A DNA stretch of 64,000 nucleotides, taken from WRMS01 sp038562165. GTDB taxonomy: Bacteria > Bacillota > Peptococcia > DRI-13 > UBA5745. Numbering within the stretch: the stretch's first letter is position 1; every line of letters begins with the position of its first letter. Below, piece after piece: positions 51,657-59,890 of the stretch. The stretch covers positions 5,115-69,114 of the forward strand of contig JBCFAO010000018.1 of NCBI GenBank assembly GCA_038562165.1, given 5' to 3'. A model generated the notes under the pieces. The model ran no database searches. It was not told the origin of the DNA and saw only the letters and a list, made by a program, of their open reading frames with translations. The position numbers and the translations under genes are program-made.

Positions 51657-51890
51657 TGTGCAAAAATGCAGGTTTGTATCCAGTAAGGGCGCCAGTTGAG
51701 CAAAAATGCAGGTTTGTAGACACCCCTTAGAGTTATGGCAGCTCAAAAAATAAGTAGAAATGTATGCCTTGGATGTATTTAGTACCCTGGCAGAAATGAA
51801 TTCACTACCAAACTGTAAAAAATGTTTAAGCTTTCAAACATTCCTGCTGATAAGGGTCTCTAGACGAAGACAAACTTGCAATTTTGCACA
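51657..51890. repeat. Repeat cluster B: the same 21-bp element, two forward and one reverse copy
   Basis: Forward copies at 51657-51677 and 51697-51717 (40 bases apart) read TGNGCAAAAATGCAGGTTTGT. A reverse copy ACAAACTTGCAATTTTGCAC lies at 51870-51890. A degenerate forward copy may lie at 51616-51633, again about 41 bases away. The surrounding 51407-51987 region holds no gene that I can support. Confidence 0.8.
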
Positions 51891-51987
51891 GAGGGGGGAC
51901 CTCAATAAGCCAACCACCCCCTGCCGGTGGGGGCATGCCCATTTCTTTCCATTAGGTTAATAGACAATCATAAAAAAAGTTAGCAAA

Positions 51988-52018
51988 AGAGAGCCTGCCT
52001 CTAGAAGGGAAGCTCTCT
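51988..52018 (-). terminator. Terminator after glpX
   Basis: AGAGAGC / GCTCTCT stem followed on the minus strand by TTTTGCTAACTTTTTTT. Confidence 0.65.
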
Positions 52019-52061
52019 ATTATTTAAATTAAATCCTGATATTCTCTTGGGAATCAGTACC

Positions 52062-53081
52062 TTAATTGCCGCAGCCGCAACCGCTCAAGGGCTCCAGAAC
52101 CTTCTTCAACCGCTCCGGCTTCCGGTCCAGGCGGTGCTGGGTTTCCAGGAAGCGGATAGTGCCGGTCTCTCCCCGCATGACCAGCGTGTGCGTGGTGGCA
52201 AAATCACCATAGAAGCGGACGCCTTTCAGCAGCTCGCCGTCGGTAACGCCGCTGGCGGAGAAAATCACGTCGTCGGTCTTCACCAGGTCATCTAAGGTCA
52301 AAAGCCGCTCTGCATTGCCGCCCAGCATCTGGCTGGCCCGGTAACGCTCCTCGTCATTTTCCGGCCATAAACGGCCCATAAACTCGCCGCCCAAAGAGCG
52401 CAAAGCCGCAGCAGCCAAAACCCCTTCCGGAGCGCCGCCGATGCCTACCATCATATCGATACCGCTGCCTTCGATACCGGTAGCCACTGCCGGTGAAACA
52501 TCGCCGTCGGTGATCAGCTTAATCCTGGCGCCGCTGGCCCGCAGCTCATCGATAATCCTTTGGTGCCGGGGCCGGTCCAAAACCACCACCGTCACATCCC
52601 AAGGTTCTTTATCCAAAGCGGCCGCCACTGCCTTGACATTTTCCGTAACAGACCAGTCCAAATGTATCTTGCCTTTACATTTGGGGCCGGCGGCAATCTT
52701 ATCCATATACATATCGGGGGCGTGAAGCAGACAGCCTTTAGGCGCTATGGCCAAAGTTGCAATGGCTCCCGTCATGCCTTTGGCTACCAGATTAGTGCCT
52801 TCCAAGGGATCTACGGCAATATCCACCTCAAAACCGCAGCCCATGCCTACCTTCTCGCCAATATACAGCATAGGGGCTTCGTCCATCTCGCCTTCCCCGA
52901 TGACTACCGTGCCGTTGACGCTAACGGAGTCAAACATGGCCCGCATAGCCTCCACTGCGGCGCCGTCGGCGGCGTTTTTATCTCCTTTGCCCCACCAGCG
53001 GGCGGCAGCCAGGGCCGCTACTTCCGTAACCCGGGCCATCTCCAGGGAAAGCTCCCTGCCCATTGATTCATGATGAACCAT
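52062..53081 (-). CDS. glpX: Fructose-1,6-bisphosphatase class II
   Basis: A 339-residue GlpX. The metal site GEGEMDEAPML (residues 62-72) and VDPLEGTNLVAKG (about 92) are intact, as is GIGGAPEGVLAAAAL (about 212). It hydrolyses fructose-1,6-bisphosphate in gluconeogenesis. It follows the aldolase gene by 45 bases, so the two opposed-direction steps of upper gluconeogenesis are produced together. The C-terminus ends in CGCGN. Confidence 0.95.
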   Translation of the reverse strand: MVHHESMGRELSLEMARVTEVAALAAARWWGKGDKNAADGAAVEAMRAMFDSVSVNGTVVIGEGEMDEAPMLYIGEKVGMGCGFEVDIAVDPLEGTNLVAKGMTGAIATLAIAPKGCLLHAPDMYMDKIAAGPKCKGKIHLDWSVTENVKAVAAALDKEPWDVTVVVLDRPRHQRIIDELRASGARIKLITDGDVSPAVATGIEGSGIDMMVGIGGAPEGVLAAAALRSLGGEFMGRLWPENDEERYRASQMLGGNAERLLTLDDLVKTDDVIFSASGVTDGELLKGVRFYGDFATTHTLVMRGETGTIRFLETQHRLDRKPERLKKVLEPLSGCGCGN

Positions 53082-53125
53082 AGCTAATCCTTCCTTTCAA
53101 GGGAAATCCATTATGCCGGCTGCCC

Positions 53126-53980
53126 TTAAGCTTTGCCGTTTGAGCCAAAAATTTGAATTTTTTCCCGGATTACCTCCACCATAGCCTGGCGGGCAGGCTT
53201 CAGGAGCTTGCGGGGATCGATTTCCCCCGGTTGTTTTGCCATCTCATCCCGGAGGGTATTGCAGAAGGCTTCCCGAATATTCGTATCGATATTAATTTTG
53301 CGGACGCCCAGGGAAATAGCGGTCCTCAGATCATCGGCAGGCACGCCGGAGGAACCGTGGAGAACGATGGGTACGGAAACCAAGCCTCTGATTTTCTCCA
53401 GACGGGCAAAATCCAGCTTGGGAGGCAGCTTGTAAGGGCCATGGGCGGTGCCGATGGCTACGGCCAGAGAATCCACACCGGTCTGCTCCACAAAGAGCTT
53501 GGCTTCCTGCGGGTCGGTCATCATAGCATCCCGTTCACTGACATTGATATGGTCTTCAATACCTCCCAGCTTGCCCAGTTCGGCTTCTGTAGAAACCCGG
53601 GCGGCTCTGGCGATTTCCACAACTTTTTTTGTCATGGCCACATTTTCTTCAAAAGGCTTAGCGGAGCCGTCATACATCACACTGGTAAAACCGCCGGTAA
53701 TGCACTGAATGACCTGCTCCATATCGGTACCGTGGTCCAGATGCAAAGCAATGGGAATGGAGGCGTTTTTTGCCGCTGCGTTGCACAGAGCCACTACGTA
53801 ATCCAACCCGGCATACTTAATGGCTCCCTGACTGGCTTGAATGATCACCGGTGATTTTTCCTTTTCTGCCGCTTCCACAATGGCCTGGACAATCTCCATG
53901 TTGTTGCAGTTGAAGGCTCCTACGCCGTAGCCGCCTTTTTCTGCTGCGTCTAAAAGGGTTTTTACTGTGACTAATGCCAT
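53126..53980 (-). CDS. fba: Class II fructose-bisphosphate aldolase
   Basis: A 284-residue zinc aldolase of the FbaA/GatY group. ALHLDHGTDMEQV (residues 79-91) carries the catalytic Asp and zinc His, AIGTAHGPYK (about 176) a second zinc His, and VLHGSSGVPADDL (about 208) a third. It joins dihydroxyacetone phosphate and glyceraldehyde phosphate. It is transcribed from the promoter module at 54035-54063 and followed by glpX. Confidence 0.93.
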   Translation of the reverse strand: MALVTVKTLLDAAEKGGYGVGAFNCNNMEIVQAIVEAAEKEKSPVIIQASQGAIKYAGLDYVVALCNAAAKNASIPIALHLDHGTDMEQVIQCITGGFTSVMYDGSAKPFEENVAMTKKVVEIARAARVSTEAELGKLGGIEDHINVSERDAMMTDPQEAKLFVEQTGVDSLAVAIGTAHGPYKLPPKLDFARLEKIRGLVSVPIVLHGSSGVPADDLRTAISLGVRKINIDTNIREAFCNTLRDEMAKQPGEIDPRKLLKPARQAMVEVIREKIQIFGSNGKA

Positions 53981-54034
53981 TTTAACCTGCCTCCTTTATA
54001 TCAATTGATCCGCTCAGGGCGGGGTACGTTTATG

Positions 54035-54063
54035 GTAATAACGCCTCAGTAGAAAAGTTTCGA
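54035..54063 (-). promoter_or_regulatory. Promoter of fba-glpX (GAGGCGT module)
   Basis: TCGAAA, 17 bases, TATTAC on the minus strand with GAGGCGT before the -10. AGAAAAATTTC and GAAACTTTTCT flank the -35 as an 11-base inverted repeat (one G-T pair), spanning 54053-54081. The same structure is found at 2459 and 59742. Confidence 0.7.
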
Positions 54064-54086
54064 TTGCAGAAATTTTTCTTACCTGT

Positions 54087-55706
54087 TTATTTTTGCCGGT
54101 CTAAGGCCGCGCCGATGAAATCCCTGAATAAAGGATGGGCCCGGTTAGGCCGGGACTTGAACTCCGGCTGGAAAGAGCAAGCCACAAACCAGGGATGGTC
54201 AGGCAATTCTACGACCTCCACAAATTCGCCGTCGGAGGAGAGTCCCGCAAGGGCAAGACCGCCCTCAATAAAGGTCTGCCGATAAGCGTTGTTCATCTCC
54301 AGGCGGTGGCGGTGCCGCTCCCTGATCTCCTCACTGCCGTAAGCGGCGGCGGCTTTGGAGCCCCTTTTCAAGATACAGCCATAGCTGCCGATACGCAGGG
54401 TACCGTTTTTGCCGAAGCTGGAAGGATCGGACTTGTCATCTTTGCGGGCATAATGGACCACTTTATCCCGGCTTTCGGGATGGGCTTCTTCCGAGCCGGC
54501 GTCCATGGACAATACATGGCGGCCATATTCCACCAAAGCTAGCTGCATACCTAAACTTATGCCGAAGTAAGGGATTTTATTTTCCCTGGCATACTGAATA
54601 GCTAATATCTTACCCTCGATGCCCCGGGTACCGAAACCGCTGGGCACCAGTATGCCGTCGTAGCCTTCCAAAATCTCCTTGGCTTTTTCTTTGCTGGTAA
54701 TATTGCCGGAGAAAATCAGGGAATGCTGGACTTCCGCCTCATGATGAATACCGGCGTGGCGCAAAGCTTCGCAAACGCTGAGGTAGGAGTCAGGCAGCTC
54801 CGTATATTTGCCTACTATGGCAATTTTGACTTTGTGCTTAGGATTTTTTGCGCGGCGTACCATGGCTTCCCATTCGTCCATCATGGCAGGACCGCATTCC
54901 AGGCGGAAATAATCCACTACGATATCGTCCAGACCCTCGGAACGCAAAAGCAGCGGTATCTCGTCCAGATTGTCCACATCGGGAGTCTGAATCACCGCTT
55001 CTTTGTCGATATCGCAGAATAAGGCAATCTTAGCCTCCGTATCCTTTGATAAAGGCCGCTCGGAACGGCAAACGATGGCGTTGGGCTGGATGCCGATACT
55101 CCGCAGTTCCTTGACGCTGTGCTGAGTGGGCTTAGTCTTGGCCTCGGAGGAAGCGGAAAGATAAGGCACCAGCGTCACATGGATATACATAATATTTTCA
55201 CTGCCCATATCCCGTTTCATCTGGCGAATGGCTTCAATAATCGGCAGGGACTCAATATCGCCTACCGTACCTCCTATTTCTGTGATCACCACATCGGGAT
55301 AGAGCCTGTCCGCCACTGTCCGGATAGAGTTTTTAATCTCATTGGTAATGTGAGGAATAACCTGAACGGTTCCTCCCAGGTATTTGCCTTCCCGCTCATT
55401 GCGGATGACCCGGTCATAGACAGAGCCCATGGTAGTGCTGCAGCAGCCCGGCAATGTGCTGTCGGTGAAGCGCTCATAGTGGCCCAAGTCCAGGTCCGTC
55501 TCAGCGCCGTCATCAGTGACGAAAACCTCGCCGTGCTGAGTAGGACTCATATTGGTAGGATCTACATTGATGTAAGGATCAAACTTCTGATTGACCACCT
55601 TCAGTCCCCGGTTTTTCAATAAGCGCCCTAAGGAGGCCGCGGTAATTCCTTTCCCCAATGAGGAAACTACTCCTCCGGTGATGAATACGTATTTTGTCGA
55701 TGACAT
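54087..55706 (-). CDS. pyrG: CTP synthase with altered glutaminase active site
   Basis: A 539-residue CTP synthase of normal length. The N-terminal synthetase half is intact: ITGGVVSSLGKGI (residues 9-21), KFDPYINVDP and ITEIGGTVGDIES. In the C-terminal glutamine amidotransferase half the nucleophile motif reads FGISLGMQ with Ser384 (codon AGT at 54555-54557) where the family has Cys (GICLGMQ). The triad motif reads SFQPEF with Gln513 (codon CAG, 54168-54170) where the family has His (FHPEF); Glu515 is retained. Both changes are visible in the DNA. By family knowledge this should abolish glutamine hydrolysis, leaving ammonia-dependent CTP synthesis. Located between argS and fba. Confidence 0.93.
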   Translation of the reverse strand: MSSTKYVFITGGVVSSLGKGITAASLGRLLKNRGLKVVNQKFDPYINVDPTNMSPTQHGEVFVTDDGAETDLDLGHYERFTDSTLPGCCSTTMGSVYDRVIRNEREGKYLGGTVQVIPHITNEIKNSIRTVADRLYPDVVITEIGGTVGDIESLPIIEAIRQMKRDMGSENIMYIHVTLVPYLSASSEAKTKPTQHSVKELRSIGIQPNAIVCRSERPLSKDTEAKIALFCDIDKEAVIQTPDVDNLDEIPLLLRSEGLDDIVVDYFRLECGPAMMDEWEAMVRRAKNPKHKVKIAIVGKYTELPDSYLSVCEALRHAGIHHEAEVQHSLIFSGNITSKEKAKEILEGYDGILVPSGFGTRGIEGKILAIQYARENKIPYFGISLGMQLALVEYGRHVLSMDAGSEEAHPESRDKVVHYARKDDKSDPSSFGKNGTLRIGSYGCILKRGSKAAAAYGSEEIRERHRHRLEMNNAYRQTFIEGGLALAGLSSDGEFVEVVELPDHPWFVACSFQPEFKSRPNRAHPLFRDFIGAALDRQK

Positions 55707-55744
55707 TACCTTTTCCCTCCAAAATATATTAAAAATATATTATA

Positions 55745-57430
55745 CTACATTCTTTCCGGGGCGCTGACGCCAATTAATTGCAGGACATTGCGAAGCACGA
55801 TTCTGGTGGCATCGGATAAAAGCAGCCGGGCCTGGCGCAAAGGCATATCTTCTACCAGGCAGCGGCATTCTGTATAAAAGCTGTGATATAAAGCGGCCAA
55901 ATCCATAGCATAGCGGGGCAGGCGGTGAGGCTCCCGGTCAATGGCAGCCTGAATGATCTCCTCCGGCAGGTCCGCTAATTTGCGGATCAGCTCAAGCTCC
56001 GCCGGGTGGATCAGGCGGCTGAGGTCTGCCTGGGACCATGGCTGATTGCTGCCGCCGGCGCCTTCCGAAGCCATTTTGAGCAGGCTGTGGATTCTGGCGT
56101 GAGCATATTGAACATAGTAAACGGGGTTTTCCGAGGACTGGGATTTTGCCAGATTTAAATCAAAGTCCATCTGGCTGTCGGCGCTGCGCATGACGAAGAA
56201 GAAACGGGCCGCATCCCGGCCGACCTCCTCCATCAGCTCATCCAAGGTGATGTATTGGCCGCTGCGCTTGGACATTCTGACGAGCTCATCGCCCCGCAGC
56301 AGGCGGACCAATTGCATCAGGATCACTTCCAGGTCGTCGGGGTTGTAGCCTAAAGCGCCCATGGCCCCCTTCATCCTGGCTACGTGGCCGTGATGGTCGG
56401 CGCCCCAGATATCGATAAGGGTCTGGAAGCCTCGTTCAAATTTGTCCCGGTGGTAAGCGATATCCCCCGCAAAATAAGTAGGTACGCCGCTGGCCCGAAC
56501 CATAACCTCGTCTTTTTCGTCGCCGAAAGCCGTGGCCTTTAGCCAAAGAGCGCCGTCCTTCTCACAAAGGAGATTCTTCTCCCCTAAAATATTGACGGTC
56601 TCCTGGATTTTGCCTTTGTCATGGAGGCTTTGCTCACTGAACCAGACATCGTAATGGACGCCAAAATTCTCCAGGCTCCTGCGGATGGCGCTGAGCTTTT
56701 CCTGGAGGCCGGCCTGGATCATAAATTCCCGGCGCAGGCTGGATTCTATATGCAGGAAGCGGTCTCCCTCCCTCTCCAGAATCAGCTTGGCCGTCTCGGT
56801 AATATCCTCACCCTGATAGCCATCCTCGGGGAAAACAACCTTCTCCCCCAAAAGCTCCAGATATCTGGCTTCCAAGGACTTGCCGAAGTTTTCAATCTGG
56901 TTGCCGGCGTCATTAATGTAATACTCCCGGCTGACGAAAAAACCGGCGGCGCTGAGCACATTGCCCAGGCTATCGCCTAAAGCCGCGCCCCTGGCATTGC
57001 CCATATGAAGCAGGCCTGTGGGATTGGCGCTGACAAACTCAATCTGGACTTTGCGGCCGCCGCCGAAATCGCTGCTGCCGTAAGCTTGATCCTCAGCCAA
57101 AATCGCTGTCAGCACCGGATGGAAATAGCCGGGAGTCAGATAAAAATTGAGAAAACCGGGACCGGCAATCTCCAGCTTGTCCAGCCAGTCCAATTCTTTA
57201 GCAAAATGGTCCAGGATAATCTGGGCAATCACCCGGGGGGCTTTGCCGGCTGCTTTTGCCATGATCATGGCAATATTAACAGCAAAATCCCCGTGGTTTT
57301 TATCACGGGGGGCATCTATCGCAAAAGCCGGCGGCTCTCCGGCAGGCAGTTGGCCGGCCTTTTCCGCCCTGCTCAGGGCTGCCAAAACCTCCTGCCGGAT
57401 CAATTCTTTAATTTCTTTCACTCTATTCAT
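55745..57430 (-). CDS. argS: Arginyl-tRNA synthetase
   Basis: A 561-residue class I synthetase. FVSANPTGLLHMGNARGAALGD (in parts, residues 133-153) contains the HIGH-like HMGN, and RMSKRSGQYITL (about 388) the KMSKS-like loop. The N-terminal Arg_tRNA_synt_N domain and C-terminal anticodon domain (DALR) are present. It charges tRNA-Arg. pyrG follows after 38 bases and is probably cotranscribed. No T-box leader precedes it. Confidence 0.96.
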   Translation of the reverse strand: MNRVKEIKELIRQEVLAALSRAEKAGQLPAGEPPAFAIDAPRDKNHGDFAVNIAMIMAKAAGKAPRVIAQIILDHFAKELDWLDKLEIAGPGFLNFYLTPGYFHPVLTAILAEDQAYGSSDFGGGRKVQIEFVSANPTGLLHMGNARGAALGDSLGNVLSAAGFFVSREYYINDAGNQIENFGKSLEARYLELLGEKVVFPEDGYQGEDITETAKLILEREGDRFLHIESSLRREFMIQAGLQEKLSAIRRSLENFGVHYDVWFSEQSLHDKGKIQETVNILGEKNLLCEKDGALWLKATAFGDEKDEVMVRASGVPTYFAGDIAYHRDKFERGFQTLIDIWGADHHGHVARMKGAMGALGYNPDDLEVILMQLVRLLRGDELVRMSKRSGQYITLDELMEEVGRDAARFFFVMRSADSQMDFDLNLAKSQSSENPVYYVQYAHARIHSLLKMASEGAGGSNQPWSQADLSRLIHPAELELIRKLADLPEEIIQAAIDREPHRLPRYAMDLAALYHSFYTECRCLVEDMPLRQARLLLSDATRIVLRNVLQLIGVSAPERM

Positions 57431-57475
57431 AATACTTCCTCCATCATCATGCTTTTATTATAGCTAAGTGGTAAC

Positions 57476-57497
57476 GGGCCTGTCAACCGACAGGCCC
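57476..57497. terminator. Hairpin between ypeB and argS
   Basis: Perfect GGGCCTGTC-AACC-GACAGGCCC stem. The T-tract is on the plus strand side (GGTTTTCT), so it is weak for the leftward genes. Confidence 0.5.
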
Positions 57498-57506
57498 GGT
57501 TTTCTG

Positions 57507-59147
57507 CTAAAGGCGAATGATTTTTTCTTCGGCTCCGGTGGTGCAATTATAATATAACGAGAAGCGTTCTGTTCCCACAATAGCTCTGACTTCCCAAGTC
57601 AAAATTTCTTTTCCCCAATCGTCCTGAATCAGGGCCAGATTTGTTTCCTCCACCCGCAGATAAGGGCTGATAAAAGTCATCAATTTACCCCGGGTAACCA
57701 GCACTTCTTCCAAAACCCTCTCTTTATGATTGCGGTAGAAAGGGGAACCCTCATAGCCGGTGATTTTCATCTCCTGGAGATCAACCTGAACCTTAACTTG
57801 ATCTGAGTAAAGCCGGACCCCTTCCTGCAGCGGCGTTAACGTATATACGCCGTAGCCCCCTTCTTCCTGGCTGTAAGCCAGTACCATATCGGGGAAATTG
57901 CGCTGGGCCAAAAAGTCAAGGGCCCGGTGGCCTCCCTGCAAAAGCCGCTCTTCAGAAGCCGCCGGCGGGCTCATCATGCCCGTTTGGCTGCCTGCATCCC
58001 GTTCGGGATCCGGTATGGCCATAGCCCACAAAACATGGCCGTCCCGCTTCACCACATCCACCTCGGCAAAGGGTATGGTGATGTTGTTTTGGACCATGGA
58101 AAGCTCTACGCTGTAAGTGGGTGTGTCCCCAACGCTTTCATAAGCTACCCGGCCTTGAAAACCGGCGGCGTTTTCGCCCAGCCAAAAGTCTTTCGCAATT
58201 TGAATGGCCAGTTCTGCCCCAATATCTTTTTCCAGTTCTTGTACCTGGTCACTGGCCGGACCCTCTGCCTGCGTTTGACCCGGTTGAGTTTCTTCTGGCT
58301 GAGTTTCGCCTGGTTGAGTTTCGCCTGGCTGAGTTTCCCTTGGCTGGGTTTCGTCCGGTTGGCCCTGCCCTTGCTGTCCCTCTGCCCCTTGGATTTCTGC
58401 CAAGGGCTTAGGCGCCCCGGTATATTCGGACGAGGGCCCTGTCAAGGCTTTCAGATCCCCGCTTATATTGATTTCCGGATACTCTGCCAGCCCCGTTTCC
58501 ATAAGACTTAGCCCGTCAATAACGGCATTGGCCTCGTCTGCCTCCGGACGCCAGAGCAATTGCTGTACATCCACCAGCTTCAAATCCTGCTCCACTACCT
58601 GGGTGGATATCTCATCCATGCTGTCTCTTAAATGCCTGGCCTGCTGATACAGCTTCAGAACGTGCTCTTTTTCCTGAGTGACCAGCAGGTTGTCCTCCCT
58701 GGCCGTGCGCCAGAGTAAATAATAGGCGGTGTCCGCCGTGGCTCCCAAAAAATTCTCCGTTTGCTCTAAAGGCATAAAGGAAAGGGGCAGCCCCCCCAGG
58801 TTGGCTTGGGCGGCAAAGGATTGACGCCACAAGGCTGACAGGGACAAAACCAACTGTTCCCGGGAGCTGCAGGATAATACCTGGGCCAATTGGCCTGTAA
58901 TATCATCCAAATTTTGGGTTAGGTCATGAAAATCCCGCTGATAATTGTTTTCGGCTAAAGTAATCAGGCTTTCCCGCTCCCGCATCCGCATAGCGCCTTG
59001 ATATACGGCGGCCACCAAAGCCGCCGCCAGACAAAGGGAAAGCAGCATCAGCCAGCGGCTCTGGCTTTTTCTCGGCGGAGCTCCTCTGCTTTCTGTGCCA
59101 TTGCCATTTTGCTGCTCGGCAAATTCGTTATAACTCTTTTCACTCAT
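57507..59147 (-). CDS. ypeB: Germination protein YpeB
   Basis: A 546-residue YpeB. An N-terminal membrane helix (WLMLLSLCLAAALVAAVY, about residues 27-44) precedes the YpeB N-domain (ENNYQRDFHDLTQNLDDITG, in parts) and two or three C-terminal PepSY-like segments. YpeB partners SleB and is needed for its stability in spores. The protein carries an inserted run of eight ETQPG-type repeats (about residues 257-295), which is not usual for the family. The ATG at 59147 has GAAGGG seven bases upstream. It follows sleB by 20 bases. Confidence 0.92.
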   Translation of the reverse strand: MSEKSYNEFAEQQNGNGTESRGAPPRKSQSRWLMLLSLCLAAALVAAVYQGAMRMRERESLITLAENNYQRDFHDLTQNLDDITGQLAQVLSCSSREQLVLSLSALWRQSFAAQANLGGLPLSFMPLEQTENFLGATADTAYYLLWRTAREDNLLVTQEKEHVLKLYQQARHLRDSMDEISTQVVEQDLKLVDVQQLLWRPEADEANAVIDGLSLMETGLAEYPEINISGDLKALTGPSSEYTGAPKPLAEIQGAEGQQGQGQPDETQPRETQPGETQPGETQPEETQPGQTQAEGPASDQVQELEKDIGAELAIQIAKDFWLGENAAGFQGRVAYESVGDTPTYSVELSMVQNNITIPFAEVDVVKRDGHVLWAMAIPDPERDAGSQTGMMSPPAASEERLLQGGHRALDFLAQRNFPDMVLAYSQEEGGYGVYTLTPLQEGVRLYSDQVKVQVDLQEMKITGYEGSPFYRNHKERVLEEVLVTRGKLMTFISPYLRVEETNLALIQDDWGKEILTWEVRAIVGTERFSLYYNCTTGAEEKIIRL

Positions 59148-59167
59148 CTTTATACCCTTCCCTTCCG

Positions 59168-59695
59168 TCATTTGGCAAACACATGGTTGCCGATTCGGGC
59201 GATAATAGGACGGGACCATATCCATTTAGAAGTAGCCGTAACGGGGTTCCAATAATAGATGGCTCCGTTGCTGGGATCCCAGCCGCCTAAGGCTGCCTTG
59301 GCTGCTTTGACCGCCGATTCCGTGGGCTCCTGGTAATATTGGCCGTCTTTTACGGCGTCAAAAGCGCCGGGCTCAAAAATTACACCGTAAACTGAATTAG
59401 GGAAGTTGGGATGCTTGCAGCGGTTAATGATTACTGCCCCAACCGCCACCTGGCCTATATAAGGTTCTCCCCGGGCTTCACCGCTGATCACTTTGGCCAG
59501 AACTGTTGTATCTTTGCTGCTGGCCGTGCCTACGCCTCTGGTTACTACCGTCAGGCTTTGTTCTTGCTCCTGATTTTCAGCCTGCAGCCACAGCCCCACT
59601 GCAAATAAGCTGGCAAAGGCAAAAAGAAAGCCCGCCAGCCATAGCGCTCTTTTCTTTTTACTATAGTCGAGATGCTTAGGTTCCTTAGTCCCCAT
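59168..59695 (-). CDS. sleB: Spore cortex-lytic enzyme SleB, catalytic domain only
   Basis: A 175-residue cell-wall hydrolase. An N-terminal membrane/signal helix (LWLAGFLFAFASLFAVGLWL, residues 18-37) is followed directly by the Hydrolase_2 catalytic domain: LAKVISGEARGEPYIGQVAVGAVIINR (in parts, 66-92) with the catalytic Glu in SGEARGE. The peptidoglycan-binding domain of B. subtilis SleB is missing. SleB is a lytic transglycosylase that degrades spore cortex at germination. It sits just before its partner ypeB. The promoter resembles a sigma-G type. Confidence 0.93.
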   Translation of the reverse strand: MGTKEPKHLDYSKKKRALWLAGFLFAFASLFAVGLWLQAENQEQEQSLTVVTRGVGTASSKDTTVLAKVISGEARGEPYIGQVAVGAVIINRCKHPNFPNSVYGVIFEPGAFDAVKDGQYYQEPTESAVKAAKAALGGWDPSNGAIYYWNPVTATSKWIWSRPIIARIGNHVFAK

Positions 59696-59718
59696 GGCCG
59701 TCCTCCTGCTTTTTACTC

Positions 59719-59748
59719 TAGTATGAACAAAAAAGCCGGACGTTATAA
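59719..59748 (-). promoter_or_regulatory. Sigma-G-like promoter of sleB
   Basis: TTATA, 18 bases, CATACTA on the minus strand, 24 bases before the sleB ATG. The -10 fits the forespore sigma-G consensus exactly and the -35 misses one base. The -35 lies within a degenerate copy of the GAGGCGT module. Confidence 0.6.
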
Positions 59749-59783
59749 CGCAGCAGAAGAAAGATTTCGCTTATAGAAATCTT
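59742..59783 (-). promoter_or_regulatory. Degenerate GAGGCGT-type module with perfect inverted repeat
   Basis: GCGAAA, 17 bases, TATAAC on the minus strand, preceded by GCTGCGT instead of GAGGCGT. Around the -35 lies a perfect inverted repeat AGAAAGATTTC-TATAAGC-GAAATCTTTCT at 59755-59783. Confidence 0.6.
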
Positions 59784-59831
59784 TCTTTGAAATATTTTTT
59801 ATCCGAAGCAAATCTTTCATGCAAAAACAAA

Positions 59832-59859
59832 TGGAGCTGTCTCATTTGAGACAACTCCA
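59832..59859 (-). terminator. Terminator after the second stalk/SH3 gene region
   Basis: ATGGAGTTGTCTC / GAGACAGCTCCAT hairpin followed by TTGTTTTTGC on the minus strand. If this is the first terminator, cluster C lies inside the 3' untranslated region of the stalk gene. Confidence 0.65.
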
Positions 59860-59890
59860 TAATATGCGCACGCAGCTAATCGATGGATTT

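Noticed and set aside
59742..59770. Sigma-A promoter as the main sleB promoter
   Set aside because: A better-placed sigma-G-like promoter with an exact CATACTA lies closer to the start, as expected for a spore enzyme; the module copy here is degenerate at the -10 and GAGGCG.
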